Assembly: GCA_029339505.1 (NCBI GenBank)
Contig: JAQISU010000058.1
Location: 2,762,501-2,826,500 of the forward strand
DNA length: 64,000 nucleotides
Reading direction: 5' to 3'
From: Unio delphinus
Lineage: Eukaryota; Mollusca; Bivalvia; Unionida; Unionidae
A model generated the notes under the pieces. It was not told the origin of the DNA. It saw only the letters and a program-made list of their open reading frames with translations, and ran no database searches. Both the position numbers and the translations under genes were made by a program. Each line of letters starts with the position of its first letter. The first letter of the stretch is position 1. Shown one piece after another: positions 38,871-52,855 of the stretch.

Positions 38871-39944
38871 ATCACAAGGCGTTAACATATGGTTTATCAA
38901 ATCTCACCTCACATTAAATCATCCATTAACCATCAGACAAGGCTATTACGTTTAGGACACGCATACATACACATCGAAATTCCCACACACTCTTACAGGG
39001 AAACAATGGCGTAATAGCACGATATCATACATATATCCATACATCATATCACATAAGTATATCTAATATGTATATATATAATCTCGTTGTACTTATAATA
39101 TTACGACAACCAGATGTATGTCTGTACACTACACTCCCACAAGCGTACACAAATATTCAAATATTCATATTATTAATTTCTCAAGTGAAATCATTTCAAA
39201 GATAACATTCAATTTCTATAATTACATGGATAATGTGCTATTGTACTATAAAATAACCACATAGCAAATTATAATAATAGTAATTCTTACTACGGCTAGC
39301 AAGCAATACGATTCTTTACAAATAGAAACCCATTCTTCAAAATATACAAACATATCAACATCACAAAATAATTATTCCTACTACGATTTTAGTAATAATA
39401 CGTATATACCTGATCTACAATTAAATGCAGTCGCAGAAAGCAAAGATCAAACAAATAGCTCACTGACCTTTCTAGAAGCTCCACTTAGAATTCTGTTCTA
39501 AGGTTTTACCGCCAATTAACGTATGGCTACGGAGTTCCAATTATTTACCGACAATCCTCCTTAACGGGTAATCGGAAACTAAAGCTAGCCGGCCGGTTAA
39601 AGATATTATATTTTAAAATAAATCGGGGTCCCACCCCTTCCTCGATTATGATTGGGTAGCGCTGGGACCCTATCCACGACTTATTCAATCTGGCGGTCAG
39701 TCCAGAAGATAAGGCACGCCCACTCCTTCTGGCAGCTTCTTTGATGTACAAAAACATCCTTCCAGCCCAAGGTGCTAATTACACTTCTGACGGGCTTTTG
39801 GTCAGCTTCCTCTCTTAACTATGGCAAACTTACGTAAGGGATGGTGTTAGCCTGCGGTCATGTGTAACAATAAATAGTGGCTTGTCCGACTTACTTGATA
39901 CCACATGGTTCTAATTTAATTTTGGGTCGGGCAACGCCACACTC
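38871..39944. other. Unassigned sequence
   Basis: No gene found. A GC-richer block at 39540-39900 could be an unrecognised repeat. Confidence 0.4.
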
Positions 39945-40011
39945 TGCAAACAAGATCGCATCTCCATTTCCGCCAAAGAAACGTCTCCATTAAACACCGG
40001 GCATTCCTCAG

Positions 40012-40048
<37 letters not shown>

Positions 40049-40620
40049 TATAATTATCATGACTAAACTAAATGAAGGGAATTTGTTTTTGTTTTTTAAA
40101 TATCCTACGCAGTGCATGTGCCTTCAAGGAACTAATTGAGATTAAATATTTAATTTAGTAAATAATTTTACATGCCTTAATAGTTAAAACGAAGGAAACG
40201 AGGTTGGATATAAAACGTAGGAAAAACAGCTGCCACATGTACGGTAACTTGTGACTGCAGATTTGAACTTTTAAAATGTAGTCCTATGCATCGTAAGTTA
40301 GAACACAATAGGGAATCGTTTATATGCCAATCAATTGATGGTGCTTATATACACACATTGTAGAATATCGTTTCTTTGATGAATATCCTCCAAAGGGCAG
40401 CCTTTTCACAATGATAAGGGTTAACTGTTAAGTAGTCACACTGGCCTTATGGTTCTGTACTTAATTATAACCTTTAGCTGTTATGCAGTTTAGCCACAGC
40501 TGACCGAAAGATGAAATATGGGCTTGTCCTTGTGGGAAAATAAGGTGTGATGAGAGAAAGAGCGCGTCCCATGGGCACTAGCACATTTGGGGCAATGGTA
40601 GCCTCCCCCATCTTCACCTT
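39945..40620. mobile_element. Internal copy of the 30.6-33.2 kb TTAA element
   Basis: The block aligns by eye with 31590-32220 over about 600 bp. Shared phrases include CTCCATTTCCGCC, ATGTACGGTAAC, GACTGCAGATTTGAAC and CTGTTATGCAG-type text, and it ends near a GCCTCCCCCAT/GCATCCCCCAA match. The orientation is the same. It contains a (CA)n insertion at 40014-40046. The TTAA ends are not seen, so it is truncated or diverged outside this core. Confidence 0.75.
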
Positions 40621-41060
40621 TATACAATGTCTTGGTCTACAACCTTAAAATTTCATGTCTGACCACTTTGTGAGCCCCTACCATCCCAAAATAGTGTCTA
40701 CTGGCATCTGGTGAACCCTTTGAAAATAACACCTTTATTTAACCTGGAAGAATAATCAATATTTATTTCTTGAACCCAGCGCTTAGAAACGGCAGCATAA
40801 TAGGCTCCCCCATTTTAGGTCCGAATCGCACTATTTTAGTTATTCACCCTACATAGCTTTTGAAAACTTGACAGGGCCCGAACTAAAAATAGAGGGACAC
40901 CATGTATCGGGCTATCAAATATTTTGAGCCCTGATACTTACAGTCTAAAGGACAACAAAATCTGACAAAGGCAGTCTAAAGTACAACACAATCTGACAAT
41001 GGCAGTCTAAAGTACAACACAAACTCTATAACTGTTTGTAACATACAAATTATATACAAA
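40621..41060. other. Unassigned; short internal duplication
   Basis: A phrase CAGTCTAAAG(G/T)ACAACA is repeated three times at 40941-41025. No gene is seen. Confidence 0.5.
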
Positions 41061-41079
41061 TGGCATAAAAAGCCGACCT

Positions 41080-41704
41080 CAAGATATGGTTAATGAACTA
41101 ATATCAAGCATTTTATGGCATGATCTTAAAAATTCTGAATTCACTATAAAATCTGCAATGCCACAAAGTTACAGTGACTCTTTTTCAATGACTCTTTTTC
41201 AATGTCCTAACAATACAAAATTGATTGTAACTAGTTTTCATCTTCTTGCTGCTAATATTTATTCATATATAAGTTATCATGGAAATGATATAAATATTAT
41301 GCAAGCCAGTAGCACCCCCAAACAAGTCTATGCTAACCTCTTGTGCGGATAATGTTCATTTAACAGAGGGTCGTGTACAAGTATCTCCGATTGGGAATTC
41401 AGACATGGAAATAAGTTTTGTCACTGGAAATTCACCTAATATCTTCCTCCGTTCAGGAACCAGATATTAAATTTCAGCTACGATAGCTAAAGAAAGGAGT
41501 GATAATACATTGCTCCCCAAGTTCAGTGTAAAGGCTAATACTCAGTCATATAAAGTTTTTAAACTGCAGAGAGCGATTAAGGGCAATAACATAAACATGG
41601 TAGACTTAATTAGGGAAATCAAATTGCTTCAACAAGAACTTGCACAAATGACAGCAAAAGCCAAAAAACTGTCAAAGGAATTCGAGTCTATAAAACAAAA
41701 CTAA
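41080..41704 (+). pseudogene. Unrecognised protein-like remnant in two frames
   Basis: A plus-strand frame at 41086-41352 reads like a globular beta-rich protein (FQCPNNTKLIVTSFHLLAAN, IYSYISYHG). A second frame at 41468-41704 ends in a coiled-coil-like helix (MVDLIREIKLLQQELAQ, then KKLSKEFESIK) and a stop TAA at 41702. Composition and lack of low complexity suggest a once-coding sequence with a frameshift between. I recognise no family. It could be another structural gene of a virus-like element or a host gene relic. Confidence 0.3.
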
Positions 41705-41940
41705 CATATTTCAGCAAGAAATATACATACAAACTGAAATAAATAGCAATTCGATTTCAAATTAAAGATTACGAGCTTTGACAAATAAGTATATCCATCA
41801 GATGTGACCTAAATAAGTTGTTAAACCATTTCCTTATTCTGGAAAAGGACAACACAAAGATGAAAGAAAGTAAAACAAATGACGACAATGATTCGCTCCT
41901 GTCAGACGTTATGTATCTTAAATATACCTATGCTGCTTCA

Positions 41941-44406
41941 AACAGCATGCATCATGAAATTTTAACAGCAGTATAGGAAGACATCATACAGCATGCATAA
42001 TGACATTTTAACAGCAGTATAGGACGACATTATACAGCATGCATTATGAAATTTTAACAGCAGTGTAAAAAGACATTATACAGCATGCATTCTGACATTT
42101 GAACAGCAGTGTAGGAATACATGTCACAGAATTCATCCTGACATTTTAACAGCAGTATAGAAAGACATTATACAGCATGCATCCTGACATTTAAACAGCA
42201 GTATAGAAAGACATTATACAGCATGTTTCCTGACATTTTAACAGCAGTATAGGAAGACTTTATACAGCATATTTCCTGACATTTTAACAGCAGTATAGAA
42301 AGACATCATACAGCATATTTCCTGAAATTTTAACAGCAGTATAGAAAGACATTATACAGCATGTTTCCTGACATTTTAACAGCAGTATAGAAAGACATCA
42401 TACAGCATATTTCCTGAAATTTTAACAGCAGTATAGGAAGACATTATACAGCATGCATCCTGACATTTAAACAGCAGTATAGAAAGACATTATACAGCAT
42501 GTTTCCTGACATTTTAACAGCAGTGTAGGAAGACATTATACAGCATGCATCCTGACATTTAAACAGCAGTATAGAAAGACATTATACAGCATGTTTCCTG
42601 ACATTTTAACAGCAGTATAGGAAGACATTATACAGCATGCATCCTGACATTTAAACAGCAGTATAGAAAGACATTATACAGCATATTTCCTGAAATTTTA
42701 ACAGCAGTATAGGAAGACATTATACAGCATGCATTCTGACATTTGAACAGCAGTGCGGGAAGACATTTTTACAGCATGCATTCCTGACATTTTAACAGCA
42801 GTATAGGATGACATTATACAGCATGTTTCCTGCCATTTTAACAACAGTATAGGAAGACATTATACAGCATATTTCCTGACATTTTAACAGCAGTATAGAA
42901 AGACATCATACAGCATATTTCCTGAAATTTTAACAGCAGTGTAGGAAGACATTATACAGCATGTTTCCTGCCATTTTAACAACAGTATAGGTAGACATTA
43001 TACAGCATATTTCCTGACATTTTAACAGCAGTGTAGGAAGACATTATACAGCATGTATAGCAGTGTAGGAAGACATTATACAGCATGTATCCTGACATTT
43101 AAACAGCAGTATAGGAAGACATTATACAGCATATTTCCTGACATTTTAACAGCAGTATAGAGAGACATTATACAGCATATTTCCTGACATTTTAACAGCA
43201 GTGTAGGAAGACATTATACAGCATGTATCCTGACATTTCAACAGCAGTATAGGACGACATTATACAGCATGTTTCCTGACATTTTAACAGCAGTATAGGA
43301 ATACATTATGGATCATGCATCTGGAAATTTTAATAGCAGTATAGGATTACATTATACAGCATGTTTCCTGACATTTTAACAACAGTACAGGAAGACATTA
43401 TACGGCATTCGTCCTGACATTTTAACAGCAGTATTGATCGACAGTATACAGCATGCATCATGACATTTTAACAGCAGTATTGATCGACAGTATACAGCAT
43501 GCATCTTGACATTTTAACAGCAGTGTAGGAAGACTTTATGCAGCATGCATCCTGACATTTTAACAGCAGTATAGGAAGCCATTATACAGTATGCATCTTG
43601 ACATTTTAACAGCAGTGTAGGAAGACTTTATACAGCATGCATCCTGACATTTTAACAGCAGTATTGATCGACAGTATACAGCATGCATCCTGACATTTTA
43701 ACAGCAGTATTGATCGACAGTATACAGCATGCATCTTGACATTTTAACAGCAGTATTGATCGACAGTATACAGCATGCATCTTGACATTTTAACAGCAGT
43801 GTAGGAAGACTTTATGCAGCATGCATCCTGACATTTTAACAGCAGTGTAAGAAGACATACAACATGCATCCTGACATTTTAACAGCAGTGTAGGAATACA
43901 TTATGCAGTATGCATCTTGACATTTTAACAGAAGTATAGGAAGACATTATACAGCATGCATCCTGACATTTTAACATCAGTGTAAGAAGACATTATGCAG
44001 CATGTTTCCTGACATTTTAACAGCAGTATAGGAATACATTATACAGTATGCATCTTGACATTTTAACAGCAGTGTAGGAAGACTTTATACAGCATGCATC
44101 TTGACATTTTAACAGCAGTGTAAGAAGACATACAACATGCATCCTGACAATTTAACAGCAGTGTAGGAATACATTATACAGCATGCATCTTGACATTTTA
44201 ACAGCAGTATAGGAATACATTATACAGTATGCATCTTGACATTTTAACAGCAGTGTAGGAAGACTTTATACAGCATGCATCCTGACATTTTAACAGCAGT
44301 GTAAGAAGACATACAACATGCATCCTGACATTTTAACAGCAGTGTAGGAAGACTTTATACAGCATGCATCCTGACATTTTAACAGCAGTATAGAAAGACA
44401 TTATAC
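41941..44406. repeat. 46-bp satellite A, roughly fifty copies
   Basis: The unit is about 46 bp (ACAGCATGCATCCTGACATT then TTAACAGCAGTATAGGAAGACATTAT). Variants cluster: GCATGTTTCC and GCATATTTCC units at 42.2-43.4 kb, TATTGATCGACAG units at 43.43-43.78 kb, and shortened GTAAGAAGACATACAAC units after 43.84 kb. The array covers 2.47 kb and ends where a LINE tail begins. Confidence 0.97.
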
Positions 44407-45034
44407 ATATGAAAACAAAAACTGTCAAAAGTCGGAGAGAGGAATCACAAAAGCATCTCATCTCATCATCTCCGCCTATGGCCCCGTTTGGGACATAGGC
44501 CGCCAACCAGCTCCCTCCAGGCGTCTCGGTTCTGGGCGAGTCTCTCCAGCTGTCCCCACGTCTTGCCCATCTTATTTGCGTCTGCATCCAAATCACGGCG
44601 CCAGGTGTTTCTGGGTCTTCCTCTCTTCCTCTTTCCTTGAGGGTTCCATGTGAGGGCTTGCCTGGTGATGTTGGGAGCAGGTTTGCGGAGGGTGTGGCCA
44701 ATCCATCGCCAGCGTCTCTGAAGGATGTCATCCTCAACGGGCTGTTGCTTCGTTCTCTGCCACAGTTTGTCGTTGCTGATTCTTTCTGGCCAGCGGATCT
44801 TTAGGATCTTCCTGAGGCAGGTGTTGATGAAGACCTGGATTTTCTTCATGGTGGTAGCAGTGGTTCTCCAGGTCTCTGCTCTGTACAGCAATATCGGCTT
44901 CACGATGGTGTTGAAGACCCTGATCTTGGTGGTGATGTTAAGCTGCCTTGATATCCATATGTTCTTCAGCTGATGGAAAGCTGCCCTTGCTTTGCCGATG
45001 CGTGTCTTAACGTCTGCATCCGTTCCTCCCTGCT
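44407..45034 (-). mobile_element. 5'-truncated LINE (RTE-like), C-terminus and 3' UTR
   Basis: The minus-strand frame is open from 45034 to the TGA at 44466-44468, about 190 codons. It starts GGTDADVKTRIGKARAAFHQ and continues FNTIVKPILLY. It then has ETWRTTATTMKKIQVF, RWRWIGHTLRKPA and GKRKRGRPRNTWRRDL, ending WRELVGGLCPKRGHRRR. This is a common ending for one group of LINEs in fishes, flatworms and molluscs. The RT catalytic part is cut off at 45034. The 3' UTR is short and reaches the satellite. No stop interrupts the frame, so the insertion is younger than the other LINEs here. Confidence 0.85.
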
Positions 45035-45389
45035 AATCACAAAAGCACATCAGTGAAAAAACCGGCTTAAGAAAATAAAACAAAATGCCCAGAAAGAAAA
45101 TAATTTAAAACCCACCCATAATACAGCCAAAAAAAAAACTAGTCCTTAAAGCCAAAGTGGAACGCCCTACCAAACAATGTCACAAAAAGCAATCAAGAAT
45201 CTTGCCATCTTAGACACAACCGCTTTAGATTTCATAATACGCTGAAGTCTACCAAAGAGCAAAAAAAAAACAAAAAAAAAAAAAAAAACAAGCAAACAAA
45301 CAAGATAATTCCAGAAGAAAAAAAACTTATACTTGGTGACTCGGTTATTAAATATGATAATGAGAGAGGTCTCAAACTCTCGAACATTG

Positions 45390-45391
<2 letters not shown>
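45035..45391. other. A-rich sequence, nothing recognised
   Basis: Poly-A-rich interrupted tracts near 45262-45325. No gene. Confidence 0.5.

Positions 45392-45478
<87 letters not shown>
45392..45478. repeat. (TA)n microsatellite
   Basis: A pure TA run of about 86 bp. Confidence 0.97.
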
Positions 45479-45486
<8 letters not shown>

Positions 45487-46215
45487 ACCATAGATTTTAT
45501 GCCATGGTTAAAATTGTCCATTGTCAATAAGACGCCAATATAATCAGTGTTAGTGGCAATAGTGTAAGTAATATTCATATTGGTCTGACTGACACTAATT
45601 TGTATAGCATCAGGAAAAAAACATACTTGGTGGAAAATCCCAACTGTTCAGTTTGTCTACGTAGTGCATGCCCAAGAATTGACAAAACATTTGTGAGTTG
45701 AGTGGTCTAACTGAGCAAGAAGGGTTTATCACACTTTTTTCCATGGAACAACTGAGACTTCCCTTATACTAAAATACATATGGAGATCCTCTGAAAGGCA
45801 AAGTCACGTGATTCGGATCATGCCAACTGTTCTAACAATCATCGAAAATCAAGAAATTTCTACTGTTTTGAGCGAACGCATTATGTGCAATCAAGCAGAC
45901 AATCAAGCAGGAAGTACAGCATCAACAAAATCAACCATACTGGATTACAGGTGATATACTAAAAGTTATTAAGACAATTAACACGTTTTATAAATTAAAA
46001 TATACTGACAGTTAGTGATTTTGATGAAACAGAGTCTAGTTATTGATTCAAAAGACCAGGAAAAACTTACTATTCCACTGAAATATCTGACAGTAATATG
46101 AAATAGAGACCTAGAAAATTCTTGAAAACTTTCAGATATACACACTAATGTAACTGTAGAAGGCCTCATGACAGATTTTTCACTTCTCCAAATGAGCTAC
46201 TACTTTTAAATAAAA
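45479..46215. other. Unassigned sequence
   Basis: No gene or repeat recognised. Confidence 0.45.
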
Positions 46216-47150
<935 letters not shown>

Positions 47151-47840
47151 GGAGTGTGTTGTGTGTTATTCGTTAAGTTAGTGTTATAGTTTTAAAAGGA
47201 AGGGTTATAATATTAGATTTGAAACTTGAAACTACTGTTATTTTCCATTAATGTTTGTTGGCTTATTCAATATAACATTTGTCCTTTGCATATAATCATG
47301 ACGTTCTAACCGTATAGCTGCGCTGATCGCAACATTGCACTAACAGTTTAGTTCAGCGTGTGGTATCAACACGGTTTGATCCATTTGTTAGACGAGACGT
47401 AGAAATTAACGTGTCAAATTGAGGTTAGGGTCATTGTTATGAATTCGACCTGTTGACATAGTGGCTTAATATAATCTTAAATGCAAGGACTTGTTACCCA
47501 AATATAATGGACATGCAGTGACATTTATAGCATTTACCACGAGTATACTTATGTTTATATTGTTAAGAGAGCAGGTCAGTTTAGTTCATTGCGAAATATA
47601 CAGGTTGGTGTGAATTATAATTAGATTATCTGACAATAACATATATCACTTTTGCAGATCACTGCTCGAGCTGCTGTCCGTCTCAAGAACTCGAGTAGGA
47701 ATAGCTAAAGCTTTTTGTTAGTTTGGCGGGGAATTTATTTTAATGCATGCAAAGAACGCAAATCAGTGACCGCGATCGATTACTCGCTCACTCACTAGTG
47801 ACAAACACCCACATTGGTACAGGGCAAGTCCTGTGTCACA
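47151..47840 (-). mobile_element. LTR-like block, minus-oriented, probable 3' LTR of the gypsy-like element
   Basis: Read on the minus strand it begins TGTGACACAGGACTTG at 47840. Immediately before it, at 47841-47854, is a purine-rich AGAGAGGGAGTA, as expected for the polypurine tract upstream of a 3' LTR. The minus-strand pol remnant lies farther upstream (48.95-50.9 kb). The far end of the LTR (toward 47150) is not resolvable by eye. Confidence 0.5.
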
Positions 47841-48534
47841 TACTCCCTCTCTACGTATAAATGTAAATTTAAGTGCAAGTAAATGTAAGTGTAAATGTCA
47901 TTTAGCAAATTTGTGCTTGCCGCATCAAACGTACAATTAAAATAACCATTCGGAACTATCCTTCAAGTGTTTTGAAAATAAAAAACATAATCATACCTAT
48001 GAAATGATTACAAATACAGAGCTCAAGTTTGCTATCCCTGCAGACAATACACCAAACCATGAAATCGAAACAATAAAACAAAGAAAATAATTATTGAATT
48101 GTCATGTTCAAATATCTTGTTGCATTTAATTTAAACTGCAGTAATTAATTTATATAAAAGTGGCTCTTCTCTATCGCTCCAGCGGTCGACTGGAACAAAC
48201 ACAGGTCTGAGATCTACAGACAGATCTCAGTAATAAACACAGAGTAAACCATTGGCGAATACGCCAACAGGCCTAGCCGGTCGGTGGCTTTCGGTCTCTG
48301 GTTTAACGCCTCAGCGGTTGCTGACCTGAGACTTTCTGTTGCGACACCTGTCACGCCGGTGGGCACAGGATCGACCTCACAGACTGGCGTCCCGGGTCTA
48401 CCAATATGATGGTCGGGCTACGAAATGACCTTTCGGCAGATATCTCTGGGTAACCGAAATGAATACTCTCGCGTGAGAGGGAGCAGTAAAAGACTCATGG
48501 GTTCGCTTGAATTGCTGTCATATTGACTAGGGGG
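47841..48534. other. Unassigned, GC-richer toward 48170-48500
   Basis: Presumably internal sequence of the gypsy-like element or an insertion in it. No gene is recognised. Confidence 0.35.
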
Positions 48535-48775
48535 CCCCGAGTGGTCTAAAGCGCTCTCCGTTACTGATCACTGCCATCTCACCTGTCTGCGTGGGTTCGA
48601 GTCTCAGTATCTGCTAATGTGGGTATGTGAGAAAGCTTGCCAGTAGCTTATCGTTGGTCGGTGTTTTTTTCCGGGTTCTTCCTCCACTATTAATACTGAC
48701 CTCCATGTATAGCCTATCGTGTGCTGAGAAATGACGTTAAACACTATAACAACAACAATAACAACATATTGACTA
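48535..48775 (+). repeat. tRNA-derived SINE, family B, most complete copy
   Basis: The head has GAGTGGTCTAAAGCGC (A-box-like) and GTGGGTTCGAGTCTC (B-box-like), about 45 bp apart. The body has TGTGGGTATGTGAGAAAGCT and the tail ends in an AAC-rich simple repeat. Diverged minus-strand relatives are at 20.6 and 29.2 kb. It lies within the gypsy-like element. Confidence 0.85.
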
Positions 48776-48949
48776 GGCATACTGGTTTGAAATTTTACAA
48801 TTTCAAGAGGCTGGCTAATATGATGATTGATAATAAATGATCTATTATCAGGGGCAGTTCGTGAAAGTGTTCACGGAATTGAACATTATCCTTTCTGGCC
48901 CAAGTGGGTCGTCTTTTTGGTACAACAAACCGGTCGGAGTCTGCTGTCA

Positions 48950-51900
48950 GATCTCTTAAGATTCAGAGCTAGACTCCAAACGGGTAGCCTTTGGTACACC
49001 CGGCTTCTTCCGAAACTGTTTCATGGGGACTGGATAATAAGGAAGGTAGTCAAAGGGCAAAAGCATATTTTTATGCAATGTGCGCGTGGATTTCGAACTC
49101 TCGACACCCCTAACTTTGTATACAGGTATATCTAAATTGGGGATTGATATCACCTGATATACATCCTTGTACCACTTGTGTGCTAACTGTTTTGTCCCTT
49201 TCAGACCAACCTTACGCACTAAGACTGTACCCTACTTCAAGTTTGGACTCTTGGACATTGTTATCGTACTTGATCTTGTTCTTTGCATGGCTATTGCTAG
49301 ACTCCCTCTCCGCAGCCGAGTAAGCAAATTGGTAGCGACCTATTAAGTTTATCCGGGTCCACGTGAGGTTCGGTAGCGGCCTCGCCACTATCTGGTGTAT
49401 TCCTCAGCTAGGCGTGGACTGGAAGCTGGGGGTGCCACCCAAAAAAAAGAAAATGGGGCGAGAATCCGGTGAAATCATTCTTAGTACGATTATATGCGTG
49501 TATCCTTCAAACAATGTAAGATTTCCAATCTTGTATTTGCTCTTCCAATGTCCCTAGCACTTTTAAGAGATCCATTGAAGCATTCGCATGCACCATGCAT
49601 CTGTGGGTGAAACTGGGAGGAGCGAGACTTCTGTATGTTCGCTAATTTGCATAACTCCTTTATAACTTGACCCTCGAAATTACGTCCTTGATCGTTGTCA
49701 AGCCTTCCGGGAAATTGTAATATCGAACGAAGTGCTTATAAAGGGCGTAAGCGGTAGTCTTAGCGGTCTTATTGCGACAAGGAACGGCCTGAACATGCCT
49801 GGTGCCCTAAACTGAATTTTTCTACGTATCCGCTGTTTGCAAGACTTCGCCTTGCCGTTCACGTCCTTTTCTAGACCCGCCAAAAAAACCTTTGTCTAGC
49901 TAGCCAGTGTATAATCCTTAACTTGATGGATCATATCATGTTGGATACCTTTAAAGTCTAGGCTCTGGTACGACTCTGGAATCACAAGCCGTCTGATCGA
50001 TTGACCATCAAGAAAGTGGTTCTGTTGAGAACACCGTTCCATTCACGGAAAAGTCTCTCGACATACGAATTTTATCTCCTCATACCCTCCTTCCTTGGCC
50101 GAAAACCCTTACTCTTGAAGTTTATAATTTTCGCTAGACTTATCAGTCAACTGTTCCCTGTGCCACTTGATGTTATTGCAACGTTCAGACGAGAACACCT
50201 CATTGGTCGAATGAGGTGTCGAATCATCCGAAATACTCTCAATCAAGGGAACAGAGACAGTGGCCATATGGCAAATGGCTTCTACCATGTCAGGAAAACA
50301 TTTCTGGCAAATGCGAGAGGGTGTCAGCGTCAACGTTATTTTTGCCAGCTCTATACCTCATGGACTAATTGTAGTTTTTCTAGAGCTGCAACCCATCTAT
50401 GTCATGTAGCATAAAGTTTTGCCGTCGAAAAGACGTATTCTAACGGATTGCTGTCCGTGTCAACCACGAAGCAGGAACCTAAGAGACAGTCGTGGAATTT
50501 CTCCGCTATCGGCGAAAATCTCTCGACAAAGCGGCGTTAATACCCTGCAAACATTAAAAACCGACGTAACTCAATGATTTTAAGTTTTTACCAAGTTTTA
50601 ATCGCGTCGGTTTTCTCCGGGTCGGTCTCTATACCTCCCTTGGATATAACAGGACCCAAATTAACTACGCAGGACAGGAACAACTCGCATTTAGAGGGTT
50701 TCAGCTTAAGACCGTTCTGATACAATTGTGAGAACGCTGCCTCTAAACGTTCGACGTTCTCAATGAGAATGTCATCTATAAGGATGAATCACTCTTTGAG
50801 CTGCATTTGCCCCATGCATTGCTCCATAAGACGCTGAAAAGTATCCCCAGCGTCGCACAGTCCAAAACTCGTGCAGTTCGCCTCATAAAATGCATATATC
50901 CGAATTTGGTATTTTTGTCACACATTTGGTGGACATATTGCAAAGTCTAACCTAAACTATGGAGTATGACTCCTTGTGATCAACCATGATCACCCTTGGA
51001 CAGACCGTAACCTGTTTAGAATTTTCAAAGTTTTCTGTAACCACTTCAGCTATATGAGAATCAACATTTCAGGCAATGCCATTGATAGTGATGGCTTCAT
51101 ATGGCCCAACGTTAATGGCATGCATATTGGTAGATCTTACTGTAAATGACTTGCACTTAATGCCATCAATAGCAATTCTCCATGTATATGTAATTATATA
51201 TGTAGGATAATCAATCATGTAATCCATTCACAAACATTACATTTGTTCCAAAAACGACAGAACAAGTACGGTCGGACTCGATTGCCTTCAAAATCAGATA
51301 AAAACGGCGTTAAAATCGAATAATCATTGTCCCACATAACTCAAAAAAGAGCCGTCTGCAATAGTCACCTCGAGATTCAGCGATTTAAGCAAGTGAAGCA
51401 CCACCGGCTTATCACCAATCGACAAATACAAACTATTTGACACTAGTAACCATGGACCCACTGTACATAAGGGTAGCAACTGGAACATTTTTTTAGATAA
51501 ATAATACTAGTGCTGGAAGAAGCAACCGAATGAGGAAATAGCATATTTTGGCCTTTAGGATGTTTATCGGCCCCTGTATGGTCATCTACACTGATGCGTT
51601 AACTCTACACTGATGCGTTCCTCACGCCCTCGGTTGCCGTTAGCTCAGCTAGCGTTCCCCCGATTTCCATGGTGGACGCCGTTGCTCCTACTGCTATAAT
51701 GGCATCGGTTATCGCCATCTTTGTGTGCCTGTTTGTTACCGTCATTTCGCCCTTTGCTAATTCCAGTCAGTTCTCTAAGGAGTAGCGACTGTTCTTGCAG
51801 CTGTTGAGCAAGAGCGTTTATTTGACATTCTAATCCCTCCTGTGTATTGGATCCTTAAGACGAAATCTCTCTCCACCTTGAATCACTCGTGGCCGCTTTC

Positions 51901-52250
51901 TACCATGGGCTGACAGTGTATTTCCTTTGAGGGTCCTGGACCAGCGTCCTTCGGTAAGTTCATCTGCTTGGCGACCATCCTAATTTCTCGCAGTAGCTCA
52001 TCATAGCTAGTGATGGAGTCTAATTTGTGGCGAGTGTGGTTCTTGAATTATTAAACTCCTCAGTGAAGACCGAAACTTCTGTCTGAGGAGGCCATCTCCC
52101 AATTCCTGCAACTGAAGTTTTTGGCATCAAAGGGGTAGATTGGGGTATATCAGGATTGGCTGGGGTTACAATGGGTTTAAGTAGGGCCCTTGCAGACGTT
52201 ACCACATACCCAGTGACATTCAGTGCCTCTGATCATTTACTGATCTGTCA
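48950..52250 (-). mobile_element. Ty3/gypsy-like retrotransposon, gag-pol remnant
   Basis: On the minus strand, from high to low coordinates, the first part (52205-51850) has gag-like text (YDELLREIRMVAKQMNLPKD). It is followed by a long decayed stretch that probably held protease. The RT remnant has SFGLCDAGDTFQRLMEQCM, ILIDDIL (catalytic box, near 50775), FSQLYQNGLKLKPSKCELF and DPEKTDAI. Next come RNase H/linker text with DADTLSHLP and an integrase stretch with QFHPQMHGACECFNGSL near 49590, the usual core motif. The end lies near 48960. Many stops and frameshifts make it inactive. The element encodes the machinery for retrotransposition through an RNA intermediate. Confidence 0.8.
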
Positions 52251-52689
52251 TTGGGTCCTTACCTGTAGCCATCACAAAGAGAACCCTAAAACAAAAATTA
52301 TGCATATACCTAACCACTGCAAACAAACTGCATGATGGCGATTGGTCATAAAAGCATAATTAGGGAAACAAAACTAGAATTACCAATGCTAAAAAACAAA
52401 AAAAATACATCTTCAAAGTAGTTATAAATTTCCCCACAAAATTACTTTACATATCAAAATATGTTGGTAATTCTAAATATCTCATAGAAACCGTCTGGCA
52501 TGCCTAATAATATTAAGCGCAAGCTTATAGATATAATAAACACATAATGGTGTATACATATACATGTATAACTAAAAGCCTAAATGTAAACAGTACTCTC
52601 GCCTAACTTTGTGACATTTTCACTCTGGCATTGAAGTGCTGAAAAATTTTGTGAGTGGTTTAAATCATAGTGGTAGGTTAGATACGGAG

Positions 52690-52855
52690 GTCACAGAACT
52701 GTCCTGTCAAGTCAACAACACGTAACACAGTGCAAGTTGTGAAGATGAACAGACCAGAGATTGAAAATAAGTTGGAAAACTTATACCCTTCGAGTCTCAT
52801 TTACTTCGTACCATTTCAACTTGTAACAAATGCCACAATAAACAGCACAAGGGAT
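52690..52855 (+). mobile_element. Diverged LTR fragment related to 46.5-46.8 kb
   Basis: GTTGTGAAGATGAA, TTGGAAAACTTATACCC(T)TCGAGT and TTCGTACCATTTCAACTT match in order phrases spread over 46.5-46.78 kb, with an internal deletion. The orientation is the same as the left LTR block. Confidence 0.55.

Noticed and set aside
41941..44406. Regular spaced repeats considered as a CRISPR array
   Set aside because: The whole 46-bp unit repeats, with no unique spacers between, in a eukaryotic setting.
44333..44973. Other open frames on both strands over the LINE tail at 44.4-45.0 kb
   Set aside because: Shadows of the real LINE frame that ends in CPKRGHRRR.
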